Below are positions 20,153 to 32,866 of a stretch of DNA of 33,515 nt, in pieces. The translations under genes were made by a program, and so were the position numbers. Below the pieces are notes generated by a model that saw nothing but the letters and a program-made list of their open reading frames with translations, was not told the DNA's origin and did not search any database. Positions within the stretch are counted from its first letter, which is position 1. Every line of letters begins with the position of its first letter. This stretch comes from Podila epigama (taxonomy: Eukaryota > Mortierellomycota > Mortierellomycetes > Mortierellales > Mortierellaceae): NCBI GenBank assembly GCA_015679605.1, contig JAAAVE010000103.1, forward strand, positions 1 to 33,515, given 5' to 3'.

Positions 20153-23100
20153 TCAGGACTTGAGGACATAGATCATGTCGGTGGCTTTCAATAGAATGCC
20201 AGGAAGAGGATTGGTAAAGACAAAGGGAAGCTGGTTATTGAGTTCACGATCGGGTGCGCGATAGAGACCCAAAGGGACTATTCCGTACAACAGCGCCAGA
20301 ACTTGGAACATTTTGAGGAATGATTGACCCTATGATAAAGAAATGAGTATGAGCGTCTTTTCTATTTTTTTTTTCCTCGTTGGGTCAGGTTCAGATACAC
20401 TCACTTTACCACAAACTCGGGTGGTGTCGGTATTAGGCAGATATTTGAAGAGTCGATGCCGAGCATCTGGTCGAGCTCAATCTCTTGTTTGAATCGGACG
20501 CCGCAACAGAGCTTGATGAGATCTAGGATATGAGTCTTTGAATAGGCTTGGAAAAGAACATTGTCGAGCAAGGTGCTCACAAGGACTTGCCCACTTGCAA
20601 ATAATGGTGTCATGGCAAACCCGCCTCCTGACCGACTTCGTGTCACTTTTGAACGTAGACCATTGTCGTCCCCATCGTTATTACCTCTGTTCACATCATG
20701 CATGTTCAAAAATCGGATATTGCTCTTCTCGGCTATTGCATTTCCCAGACGAAAAATAAGGAGGGTGATGAGAATGACATGCCCTTATCCACCTACCAAG
20801 TTGGGGAAAAAAAAGGTCTTAGGCTTACCAATCTCGACAATGATGTGCTGTTGACCTAGGAGACGCCGTTGCTTCAATGTTTGATATATCATATGGTGCG
20901 ACATGATGGCTGTGCTGTCTGCCAACTCGTCCCTGTCTCGACCCTCAGTCGAATGTGACATGACCACAATGCTAGACGCGCTCAGAATTCCAGCTCTCAC
21001 AAGGTCCCGTTGGTGGCGGCAATTACCCTAGAGGATACAAGTTATGTGTCAATGCTCGCGTCAAACGAAACGAGAAAAGCGAGTCCTTGCATGTGTCCGA
21101 AAATAAACGTGGAATGAGGAGAGAGATGAACGCCGCCGAACTCACCGAAACCCAAAAGACTCTGGGGAACGAGAGAATCGCGTCCCAATTCCCAGAATTA
21201 CGCCTTCCATCGGACATATTTTCGACGCTTATGCCTTGGTGAGCAACGTTCGCGTCCACTTCATCGTTTTGATCCAAGATCACATTGTTCTCAGATGTAA
21301 ACTTATCAATCGGATTCTTTGTGAGGACCACGATCGTTTTTAAATCCTCCCGACTGATTTGTGCCAACCGCAGTGTCGCCAGAAACCGGTACAAGTTCTC
21401 GGACATATCCGCACAAACTACAATATGGTTCTTCAAATTTGACAAGTCATCACGAACAAGTGGTTTGATCGTTTCGGGAGGATGGATGAGCAGGTGGCAT
21501 AGAGGTAGGTCCTTGGTTTCTGAACGTGTCACGGACGTCTGGCCAACATACGTGGATTCGTCTAGCGTTTGGAAAGAGCCGTTGACAGATGTCCGCGTCG
21601 AGTTGCGCCTCTTGGGGTTTGGTCGGCTCTGACCTGACTCTGCTTTGGATGAAAGAGAAAACGACATTGACGGTGATGACATTGCTGTGGTGCATCCTGG
21701 CGGTGGAGGCTGTATAGTCACCAACGGAACCTGCTGTTGCTGTTGCTTATGTTTGGCTGGAGTACCTTCAACATCCACGACAGTCCCCTTTTCATTTAAT
21801 GCCCCATCATCCATCCCTTGCGGCGATGTCGATAATCCTGACAGGATCGCTGCCATTTGTGTTTTGGCTTCGGATTCTCCAAGCGGTGGCCTTCGGCCTT
21901 CTCTCGCTGCAGCCGCGGCTGCATTGAGATCAAAGTTAGAGGAGGCAAGTCCAGTGTCGTTGATCATCGGTGATCCTATGCATGCCGCAATGGAAGACGT
22001 TGCTCCAGTATTGCAGCTATCGTTGCCAAGACCACTCCCAGGACCACTGCTGGAACCGCTCATCGAAGAGCTCGCGCCCAGGAGATGGGTGTTTGTCGGC
22101 GATGTCGGTGTGTCGCCTCGCATTTCCCGTTCCAGGGCCCCCAGGGCTTGCTCCTCATTCTGTCGACTCTTATTACTATAACGACTGTGCCTGCTATGCC
22201 TGCTTTGACCTGATTTTACTCTATGGAGACTGATGCTGTCACTCAATGGCTCATCGTCGCCTCTGTTATTGCTGTCTTCATCACCGTCACCGTCATCGTC
22301 ATAAAAGTATTCATAGTCGTCATCGTCGTCGTCATAGAGTGCCACATTCCATGCCGGACGCGACTTTCTTCGTGAACCACTAACTCTGGAACGAAGACTC
22401 GCCTGTTTGGGTCCTATTCTTCGCACCAAGCCTTTGTTTAGAGGCGACATCGAGGCGCCTTGATTCGGCAGTACATATCCCATTGTCGTCCAGGGATCAT
22501 GAGGAGAGGATAGAACTTCACATTCCACCATCTCTTCAGGAGTCTCCGCTGCAGTTGCCGCCGCTGCAACAGCAATCTCTTCTGGCGACTCACCTCTCTG
22601 ACGCGCTTTACGATTCTTATCCCGACGCTCCCATCGCGCTTTTGCTGCTGCGCGAGCCTCCGCACGTGTCTCGCGCAAGTTCTGGGCGGTAACTGTTTCC
22701 GGGATTGAGGGTCAAGTGGAATTGGCCGCTTGAAGTTATCTTGGACGGGTCAGGAGACTCAAACAATCCTCCGTGGTTGTTACCACTTCTTGACTGGCGC
22801 CAGGACCGGGGCCGTCCTCGGGCATCTCTGTCATTCCATGCATGGCTGTGTAAACCGGAACGTCTCTCGCCTGCTGTGAAGGCGTTTTCAGCCTTCAGAA
22901 AGATATCCACGCCCACGACAATGGACTGGAACTCTTGAAAGATAAACCATGATGCCTGGGCAAAGGTCCATCCGACAAAGACACTGGGCACAGGCCCTAC
23001 GTATAACTCATTCCCAGTGCCATCACCATACTGTGCCCGCCACCCATCTTCGTAGCTGTTGGCGGGTTCCGAAGGGTGGAGTAGGTTAAATATCAAGGTA

Positions 23101-25657
23101 GCGGTCCCTCGATGACGGCAGTTATAAGCCAAGAGAAGCTGTTTGACGTCGCTGATGCACATGGATTTTTCAACAATGCCCCATTGAAAGCTTTCTGTCT
23201 CAGGAAGAAGATTGTATGTGTAGATACGGGTGTTTGGCGCGTGTATATGAATGGACCACGCCAGCAAGGTTGTCATGGTATCCTGTGATTCCAAGTCAGT
23301 GGTAGCACGGTCTAATGCAGAGAAATGAGCATGCTGAGTTTTTGGATATTTCGACTCTTCATGAACAAGAGATGCACCAAAGATCCCATCTTTAATTTCA
23401 TGCATGTGTACCTGGGATGACAAAGACTGCCCCTGCTCCTCGCACCTGGCATCGCTCAAGGTCAGATTCATCCAGCCCATTGCCAACAAGCATTGTTGTC
23501 CTACTCTTGTATTTTGGCATATCGAGCAAGTTCTTGACATCCGATGACGGTTTGTTCCTTGAGAGAAACACTACTCTCAGATCTTCATATGAGAATTCCT
23601 GTCATTAGAAGAACCGAAGGAGATGCAGTGCAATGATGATTAGGAGAGAAAACAGAGTAGTCATTACACGACAACATGTAGTATCCGCATTTCCATCTCC
23701 ACTTTCAAGTTTTTTATACCTTATTAAAGAACCTGCTGAGCATGTCGCCAACCCTCTTGGGACTTTGAAAGTCACCTATCATGACCAGATACTGCTTCAG
23801 GACGCCACTGGCGCTTCTGCCTTGGGTGTAGGACCCACCGCCGGATCGAGAGGACATTACAGTCTCGATAGTGGCAGCAATCAAACCTGGGACGATGGAC
23901 AATGTCACGATGATGAAGAGCATAACGACCACCTTGGCCGGTGTAGACTTTGGGGTGATGTCTCCGTAGCCGACGGTGGATGCAGTGATCAGGATGAAGT
24001 AAAATGCATCCCCGACCGTGTGAGGTCTCTCGTTTGTCGCAAACATGGTTTCGCAGTAGAGAAAGGCTGCCATGCCATTGAACAAAATAGTAATAAAGTA
24101 GGCGATGAGAGCAATGAGTCTGGCTTTAACAGGATCAAATGGTTGGTCTTGAACAAAGTGGAGGAGCGAGTCAGTTATTCTTTTCTTTTTCCTTTCCTTG
24201 GTTATGAAGATTTTGATGATTGCAAAAGTAGAAAAAATGTACCTGATATCCCAATGTCAACACCAATGCTCAATACCCTCTGTAGCCGGGATATGACGCT
24301 CCAGCTCCGAAGAAAGTATGGTACGTATATAAACTGACCATCTGGCATGAATGCTCCAGAAACAAGAAATGGGACCGCAGTAACTGCATCCAGTAGCGTT
24401 TGAATTGAAAAGATAAACCGCCACCTGTGAAGGCATTGCAGTAAATAGGATGGTAGTTGTTAGTAGTGGACGAACGTTACTTTTGATTTTGATTAGCAAG
24501 GAGAGGGGAAATGTGTGGGTAAGTGAGAGTTGCACGGGAGTAGCAAATATTGAGAGTGAGTGAGAGAACGTAACTTGCTATCGGCAAACAAGAAGCGGAC
24601 AAAAGCCGACATGAGGTTCCAACTGCTCATGGTCACAGCTACGACCCAGATAGGATGGGGTCGCCAAACAAAGAGCCATGCCGGATGTGGGTATTCCCGA
24701 GGGTCATCCAGTCGGGCTGCTAGCCACTCTGCTTCGACCACATAGAGAATACAAAATAAAGTGTCCACTATCAGGTCGACAATGATCTATAAGAAAAGTT
24801 CGAAAAGTCTTTGAGGATTACATGAAGAGGATTTGCTAGAATCCATTCCTTCGTCAGTGCTGAATATAATTGAAATACTAACGAAAAAGACAATGCGAGG
24901 CTTCGAGTTTAGCAAAGCCATGATTTTGGCCTTGTAATCATCATAATCCAGTCCAAGACGGATTGAGCTCACAAAGTTATGAATATCGCTCCTCCTAGGA
25001 AATAGAAAATAAAGAAAGTCCAAGTCAATTGGTGGGTGTACATGCGTGCCTTTGACACACGTACACATTCCGACATTGTTATTAAAAAAAAAAATTGGGA
25101 CTTTCAACCTTTTCTCAGCATATTGAAGTCTAAAGGTGGCGCGGAGAGTGTTGTATGAAGTCTCTTTGCGGTTGGTAAGAAGTCGAATTGGTCCATTCTT
25201 GCGCGCTCTCCTCGCCTCCTGTACCTCTTCCATGCTAGTCGCAACATCCCCCCCGAAAAAAATAGAAGCGTCAAAGAGACAGTCAGTCAGATTGTGCGAT
25301 TTACAATGCACATTTCCTTATATCAAGGAAAGGGGGGTGGGGTGGGAGGGCACTCTACTTGTTGTCAAGCGAATCCCAAATGAACCCTTCCGAATGACCA
25401 TTCTTGTGGAAAGTATAGTTATGGAGCCAGGATTCTCTACGGGATTGATGCAAGGCATTTTGACCAGGGTCTTGGTCACCATGTTGCTCGTACTGTGCTG
25501 CACCAGGTTGAAGCTGTGGGTGTGGTTCGGCTAATGGCACCGCAAGGTGTGAGTTCAGACCTGCATGTGCTCTGGACTGCCGAGTTGAGGATAACAAAGT
25601 TGAAGAGGACGATGCTGTGCCTGGATGCTGTTCCTGTGCCTCAGAGGTTGTATCCAT
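20153..25657 (-). CDS. SLO1: Ca2+-activated BK/Slo-like potassium channel with RCK domains
   Basis: A tetrameric K+-selective channel gated by cytoplasmic RCK domains. Twelve exons: 25657-25359, 25234-25109, 24994-24883, 24786-24575, 24424-24243, 24147-23720, 23598-23412, 23311-22784, 22692-21146, 21027-20829, 20732-20410 and 20329-20153; about 1,439 aa. After a Gln/His-rich N-terminus come hydrophobic segments S1 (IIVDLIVDTLFCILYVV), S2, S3, an S4 with few Arg (YFLRSWSVISRLQRVL) and S5. The pore filter TVGYGD lies at 368-373, followed by S6. RCK1 starts at QYLVMIGDFQSPKRV. It continues through RGAGAVFVIPDRA, LLAWSIHIHAPNTRIYTYN and the BK-like block ending FQEFQSIVVGVDIFLKA. A 400-residue low-complexity linker with an Asp-rich run (from 812) leads to RCK2 (NHIVVCADMSENLYRFLATL, RDLVRAGILSASSIVVMSH, EKSNIRFLN). 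The C-terminal end is LYGIVPLGLYR. The weak point is the 22783-22693 junction, where the LNPG motif conflicts with the downstream frame (see findings). The 24883/24786 and 25109/24994 junctions use GTTAGT and GTTGAA donors. Confidence 0.88.
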
Positions 25658-26194
25658 GGACTGTGAGATTTTATTTCACAATCACACGTTGGTCAAGGGA
25701 CTAAACAGTGCGGTTGATGAAGTAAAGAAGTTGCCTAAGAGAAGGCGTGGATGAATCTGAACGGTGCTGAAGTTGCAGGTTGATGGTGAGGAGGAGGAAT
25801 CACAGAAGAGAGGGATAGAAAAGTAGAAGGAACAAGAAGAAAAAAAGACGGTGGGAACGTACGAACCCTTTATTTTTCTCTCCTTGAAGGAAGAAAGCCC
25901 TTGTCGGTAGCCACTGTTCCTTTTTTTCCCCTTTTCATCCAAGGTTGAGGCTTTGTCTTTTGCCAACACTTCCTCACCTCCATTGTGTTTTTGTGAATTG
26001 CTTTTTTTTTTATTGTCATGTTGTTGATGTCACAGAGTGTCGCGTAACACCACGTGTTGGCAAAAGCGTGTGCAGGATGCGCGTGAATGTGGTTGTGTGG
26101 CTTGGTCAGGTGGAGAGTGCATTTTCTTCGAAATCGAAAGAGACGCGCGCGTTGAGTGAATCTCTTTCCTTTACACACCTTTTTGGCCAGCACG
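25658..26194. promoter_or_regulatory. Divergent promoter region of channel and FOCAD-like genes
   Basis: The 537 bp between two divergent start codons must serve both genes. It contains A/T tracts (25920-25930, 26002-26012) and a CG-rich patch (GACGCGCGCGTTGAGTG, 26142-26158) just before the FOCAD-like ATG, which has a CACGATGG context. No gene or named binding site was recognised. Confidence 0.55.
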
Positions 26195-29100
26195 ATGGCA
26201 TCATCATCATCAGCAAGGCGGGAAACGACCCTCAAAGCTGCCACGGATGTACCAACTGTAGCCTTGTCAGGACATCGCTCCATCAACGTCCAAAAGATCA
26301 CCCATCTCCGTACGCAAGCTGGCATCCATTCAGCATCCGCACACAACAACGCAGTTCGCAATGCCGCCCTGGCACAGTTGTGGATTCATTGTGCCTCGGT
26401 TGAGTCATTCACATCTTCTGTTGCCATAGGAGCCATCGTGGACTTGGTGCTGAAAGGTTCACTCAACTGGAGCGACGCCTTGCATGGATTCGAAAATGCT
26501 CTGACAGCCGCCGATGGTCAGTCGCTGGCCAACATCATTCATGCTCTGAGCCAACTCACCATCGCTGCTGCTGACATGGCTTCGTCCTTGACCAAAGAAG
26601 CAGCCTCCGATACGCGCATCATCTACGGTGTCAAAAACAACAGACATCCTTTTGTGACACTCTTGACGACAAAGGCAAACGTAGATACCATCATCCTCTC
26701 TCAGCTCGACAACATCATCCACCATCAGGAATCTTCAAAGTATCGCATTGTGGCCTTTGACATATTGGCTCCCTTCCTCGATTTTTGCTTATTGGATCAG
26801 CGCAAAAGAACCAATCTGATCTCGGCGGCGACATTACTCTGGATTACAAAGACATTGAACGCATGCATTCTTGAAGAAGAACTTGCCGGTTTTGTCACCC
26901 ATCTTTTGGACTATCTCTGTACCATCCCTAGCAAGTATCCACTTGAACGGTCAAGGTTAAGCACGACCTTACAGGCAACCATTCAGTCCGTGGTAGACTT
27001 TTTTTGTCTCTCCACTTCCCAGCGATCCTTGAACACAGAATACAGAGAGCGACTTGGCGGAAAACTTCTCTTGATAATGTTGGCATGGACGGTGGATATG
27101 AGGAGGTATCTTCTCCCAACTTTGTCCATGATGCAATCCATCCAGAAACTTCTTCGGCCATGCAAAGGGTATACAGTGCCAACCCTGCCCTTCAACACAC
27201 TCTGGCCCGTGTTGTCATTCCTCCTAATGAACCCACCAACAACGGATGAACAGCAGCTTGTAGTGGAGTGGATGCATTCTGTCCTGGTGAATTGCTCAGA
27301 ACCACTGGATGCCATGATTGCCAATCTGGCGTTCTTGCCAATCTTTCAGGTCATGGGTGAATCTCTGTCTGAATTAACGAGCAAGCGATGCTCAGATATT
27401 CTTCAGCGGCTAGAAATGGTACCAAGAAACTTGGCATCATTGACAAGAGATGCCAAAGAGGCACCAGCTGCGCCTTTTGGCGTTGCTGCTATGATTCAAG
27501 CAGAGATCAGTTACCTCAGTCTTTCTTGGACAGCCGGAGTCCAGGACGATGAGGCGGCGCCGTACACACCCCACCAGGATGCAACTTTGTCCAGCCTCAT
27601 CCTGACCACTCTCATGTTCCACCCGCATGAAGAGACACGCATTAAGGCAATAACGGATCAGGCACAGATGAAGGATGGGCAACTCGTAACACTTGTGCTG
27701 TTCATTTACTTGTTGCGGGAGGACCCAAGTCCAACGGTTAAATTGCATCTGCTACAAGAAGCCATTCCCATGTTGGTCACATCCAAGGACGAAGTCGTCA
27801 CGGCCAAGGTCCTTCGCACGATTTTGACACTCATCAACGGTGTTCCCAATGCGCCTCCTGGATCAAAGATTGCGAGCAGCCATATGGGTGCTATCGGCGT
27901 CCGCATCTTGTTCTTGATTTGGAAACGACAGCCACGCGTTTGGAAGACTCTGCGCCATGTCATCCATGAGTGGGTCGAGAACCGTCCTAGGTTACTCAAG
28001 ACCCCTCAAAAAGGCGAACCCGAATATGACATGGAGGTTGCAATCCTCACCACCATCAGGTACAATATCAAAAGCATCGCCTCATTTGTGCAGGCCATCG
28101 CTGTCGACGAGAAGAAAAAGAAAAAGAAAAGAAAAGGCGATTCTTACCAGTTGTCTCTCATTTGGTTTACGCATTACTATTGCTCTAGAGATATTTGCGC
28201 TCATGACGCAGCTGGATATGCAGAAGTTTTGATTCCATTCTTGGCGTCATTGCTTCGGTCTGTCGAGCTGTATGCTTCGTCAATTTGCATCATCGTCGAA
28301 ACCATGAACCTTACAGTGGAAGCCAACGTAGTCGAACCCCGCGCTGGTATAATACTCTTACTTGTCCCCCCCTCCAAATCATCGTATTTTCCCGTCTCTG
28401 AATTGTTTTCCCACTAACACACACGGTTCACCCTATTAGCATGGAATGTATTACTCTGCCATGTGGCCGAGTATGCCGCCAAGAGTGGTCATTCAGGAAT
28501 GATAACGACTATGTGCCGATTCTATGCCATCGTAGCATCCAGGAATGAAGGTTAGCCTTAAATCTTATTTCAATTTGTGGATCTTATCAGGATGACAACA
28601 GTTCTAATGATCTTATTTTTCATGAAAAACATCGCATTAGATACTCCGGTTTATTTGGATTTGAGAGAGGCTGTTTTGGAAAACTATGTAAGGCCGTTGT
28701 TGACATCTCAGGACCCCGAGATTCTGGCTGCGGCATGGAAGACACTCTCCGCATTCCACGCCCAAGAGATAGTTACTGTACTTCCTGTAGAGTCTCCAAC
28801 ACTACTCATTCGCCAGCTGATTCTGGAGGCTCAGGATACAATGGTAGTGGACGAGTACTCCCTCGTTCTCGAAAAATTGGTGCAGCACGAGTTGCTGCAC
28901 ATGCGCCGCAGCCTGTTCAAAGACGCCACTTCCAAAAAGCCGACATCTGAAGCAGCCCAGGGCACTTCCGAGTTGGAGCGGATGCAAGGTGTCTTGTCTG
29001 TTGTTTCGACAAACATTCTACAAAAATGGCAGTCAGGCGATGTGAACCCAGGTCTCCGCATCGGGTATGCCCTTTCGAGTTTGCTTTGCTCTACAGCAGT

Positions 29101-32100
29101 AGAGCGACTCCCCTCGCAAGCCTTTGGCAGTAATCAGGCACCGCAGGATCATCAGGGCGAGGATGAGTCTTCGAGTGCCATTAGAGCCAGGCAGGGATAC
29201 AGAAACGTGATGACGGCCCTTACGGATGTTTCCTTGACGGACCACGTAGTGGAGCGCATCACAGCGATGGAAGGATGGACAGCCTTGTTTGATAACTTGT
29301 GGGTGGCGAATGATGACGCTCAAACCCTACAGATTGCGGAGCTGGTCGTCTCGGACCTCTTCAAGAAGATTTCAGAAGGGTACGTTCCAGCCCATTGTGC
29401 TAATGCCGTATTGGCCATCACTGGTCTTATTCTTTCGCTCCACCGCCACTCGCACCCTGCGTCGACCGTCCAAAGCTCTTTGCTGGCCAAACATTTGCTT
29501 CAAAATTATGCGCACCAGGAGACAGCTTCTGATATTGGTGCCAGCGACGAGGTTCAGTTTGCAGTACTTGTCAGCTTGAGTTTCATCACCCCACTTGCAG
29601 CTGTGGACGAGAAACTGGTCCGCTCCGTCCTGACTGTCTTTACAGATCGCCTTGAGAAAGATTCTAAAAGCGCCGTTGCATCGAGGTACAGCATGTTGTC
29701 TTTTTTCTGTTTGCGTAGTCAGTCAGGTTAAGTGAAGGCTATATGAAAGCTAACGGGACCCGATACTTTTTTGACCTTCAATAATACCAAATTTGAATAG
29801 TGAAATATCCAGCTGGTCAACTTTTGCCTCTGGATGGGCTTTCTGCAACCTCTTAGCAGGGTTGATGGATTCGCCCACAAAGACAGCTGAGCTGAATGAG
29901 ATTTGTCAACAGACCTTGCAGCAACTCATGGATGTTCTTGAATCCGATCAGGCGTCCTTTTCTTTGGCTCTTGGAGCCCTCATGGCAGTTCCTCGTTTGA
30001 CCTCGGCCGTTGCTTCGTCTTCTTCCCAGATAACAAACAAGGATGGTGTTTTGTCATTGGAGGCTTCCGCTGTGCAGAAGTTGAAAACTTCAGCAAGAGG
30101 TGACTTGAATGCCTTTTTGGAGAATCAACAGACTGTTTTTACACCCCAGCGGCTGGCCAGGCTCCTAGGAGCTCCTTGGGTCATTGCATTTTCCGACCGA
30201 ACAATCTCGACTCCTGCGGAACGTAAGGAGGACACTGACCTTCTCAATAGCTCTCTTTTGGCAGCCACTTCAAGGGTGAGTTTCTTTTCCCCCTTTAATT
30301 CCCTTGCTTGTATTCTGAGAATGATGGTGCTGTTGCAACGTGCGAATGTATACCATGAAAAGACCACTAACATCTCGGCGATTATTCATTCCCAACCATG
30401 ATAATGAAAAATTAGAGAGACCTCCAGCCGCAGCTTGCTCACTTCACGGTGCCCTTCTGCCATATTATCCATACCAACCTTGACGTTCGTAATCCATCTT
30501 CAGGCGACATTGCACTATTCACAGGTCGCATTCACTCGTTTGTGAATCTTACCCGTATTACACCGACCTCGGCGGCACGTCATACATCTGTTATTGCACT
30601 GGGATCATTGTTTGGCATAGACTGGTGTCATGGACCGACTGTGGCTTCGACAGGGAGTCATGGACTGTTCTCGTTCTTGACGTCAAGTCAAACCTTGGAA
30701 TCTGTAACAAACTCGACCTTTAACACATTGATCGAGCTTGCTGGCCTTTCGATTGCAATTACCGGTTCAGCTGCGACATCAGAGTCCTCAGATCCTAATG
30801 TTACAAAGCATGCTGTGGTTGTGCCTGGACCCAAGACGCCTTCGGCCAAATCGATGCTTATGGTTCAGGACTTGAAGGCAGGGCGCTTGGCAGCCTTTGT
30901 GCTTGGTCATCTAGCATGCCATGTTCATAGACTGGGACAAGTCGATAAAGGAAAGGTGATTGGCACCAGTAGTGAGCCCAAAGACTACTCACGCCTACCT
31001 GTCTCGACCAGCTGGCTGAGGGCGCTCTGGGATGGGCTTTGGGAGCCGTTGCAGATGGGTACGATTCAGCGCGCACAAAAATCATACAAACATAGTCTTG
31101 AACTGTTGTTGTACACTGTCCATTCATTGCCAACGCCACTACCCGCCGTCAATTGGTTCCCATTGCTAAGCCAATTGGTCACGTTGGAGCCGGAGTTAGT
31201 GGTGCCAGCCATTCATATGGCATCCCGGCATGCCATGACGTCCACCTCGCTGATGGAGTTTTTGATCATGACGCTCTCCGGCCTAAAGGCCGAATCCTTT
31301 TCTGGGCTTGAGGAGGTAGGTGGGACAAGGGCGGGATCGTCGGCAGAGGAACTCTTTGTGGGCGAAGAAGGTATTGGACGAATCCTGACGCTCGGAGGCC
31401 TCCCATTGCTGAATACAAAGAGTGACCGAGCACTCGCGGAACTGGACAATGTCCGTGGTCTGGACGGGTTGGCAAAGCGATTGTCACTGCCAGCGTCGCG
31501 CGTCGTGGATTTGATTGAGAGGCTTGTACAGGTCCTCTTTATGAGTCGGAATACGGCCGCCAACAACAACAGAGGAATGGTGGAGGTCCTCCAGCTCATT
31601 TTCTTGGACACGATGAGTAACCATATTCGTCAGTACCGACAAGGTACGACAGCGGCAGCCAAGACACTGGCTGGCAAGCTGTCGGAGGAAGGAAAGGAGT
31701 TGTTGAGCGAATTGCGTTCCATTTTGTTACGGACATTCCACCAGCTCTCGATTCGAACCGTCGGAACGGCGACACGAGTGCTGCGTCGCTTGGCAGACTT
31801 GTCGTTGATGTCGGTCTCGCATCTCGATGCGGCTCCTTTGGTCATTGCGCTTGACGGAACAGACGAAGACGCTGGCGCTCGGGTGCTGAAGCATGCCATT
31901 GGAGTAGCCTCCCTGTACCGTGCTGGATACCTCAACTCTCAGCAAGAGAGCAGACTCACCTCGGTTGCTCAATTGGCGTTACAGGTGATGGAGCTGTATC
32001 CGTCATGGGCTGACAGTGGTGACAGGGCGTTCCGAAATGACTACCAGTTGGCAGAATCTGCGATTTCCGTGCTACTTTACGCCATGAGCGAAGGTGTTGG

Positions 32101-32815
32101 AGAGAGACCAGCTTTAGGATTATTGTCTCCGTCCCAACAGCGAAAGAAGAACACGGTTCGCTTGACATGGCTTCAGCGGATTTTGGATTTATTGGTTCTT
32201 GTCTCTGGACTGGGTAATGTTTTTGTCCGCGGTATCCGCTTGCTCCTTGGGGGAGCCGTTCTTTTGCTGTGGGATCAGCAAGAGATTCTTGGTTTGGCCT
32301 CTGCGGCGACGATTGCGGCTGATCGAGAAGGCAAGAAGAGTGCACCTATTGGACATCAGGCCCTAGAAGCTGAAGCCGAGTTGTTGGCCATGGTGGATGA
32401 GGACGAGTTGTTTGGTGAGGATGGAGCGTACCAGTCACTCGAGTATAATCTGGTTGAGGACGATGTATTCGAACAATGGCAAAGCCGCTTCTTGCAAACG
32501 GTCGCAGGCCCCCCGTCCTGGCCCTGGAGAGAGTTGAAAGACAACGTGTATGATACAGAGGCTCAAGCCCAGGCGGTAGAGTTGGAGGAGCTGTATCGAA
32601 CATCAGTGCTGGGAAGTGTTTCCCTGGTGCTTCCTGACATCATGTCTGGCTCTGCTGCTTCGTCACCCCAATCTGAGCAACAGGCAGCCAGCAGGGTCCT
32701 TCGCCTCTGTCTGGATCAGAATATTCCATTGCAAGAACGACAGCTGTTGATTACGGTGCTGCGAAGAGCTGAAGAGCTTGTTCCAATTGATTCGTCCTGG
32801 GTCTTGTTGATCTGA
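26195..32815 (+). CDS. FOCAD: Focadhesin (FOCAD/RST1)-like HEAT-repeat protein
   Basis: Human focadhesin and plant RST1 are very large helical-repeat proteins tied to the cytoplasmic SKI/exosome RNA-decay machinery. Exons are 26195-28059, 28189-28346, 28440-28550, 28641-29685, 29801-30275 and 30416-32815, giving 2,017 aa against about 1,800 in human. ATG 26195 (MASSSSARRETTL) is chosen; the frame is open only briefly upstream. Family-like landmarks are VKNNRHPFVTLL (near 146), TTIRDICAHDAAGYAEVLIPF (joined across intron 1), SICIIVETMN, EPRAAWNVLLCHVAEY and PAVNWFPLLSQLVTLEPEL near the C-terminus. No signal peptide, membrane span or catalytic motif is visible. Intron 1 (28060-28188) is a multiple of three without stops, so an unspliced form would stay in frame and add a Lys-rich insert. 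I recognise the family (DUF3730 type) from these motifs. The assignment needs a profile search; another HEAT scaffold is the alternative. Confidence 0.72.
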
Positions 32816-32860
32816 TTCAAAAGAAAGATAGATTTTAAATAAGAGTAAGAAGCAATAATC

Positions 32861-32866
32861 TTTATT
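32861..32866 (-). terminator. AATAAA signal of the right-edge gene
   Basis: TTTATT on plus is AATAAA on minus, about 90 nt past the stop at 32957-32955 of the right-edge gene. It lies within the 139-bp gap between convergent genes, so its 3' UTR would reach almost to the FOCAD-like stop. Confidence 0.45.

Noticed and set aside
21645-22181. 178-codon open frame on plus
   Set aside because: Antisense to the low-complexity linker of the potassium channel; Ala/Pro/Leu-rich composition is a mirror of that linker.
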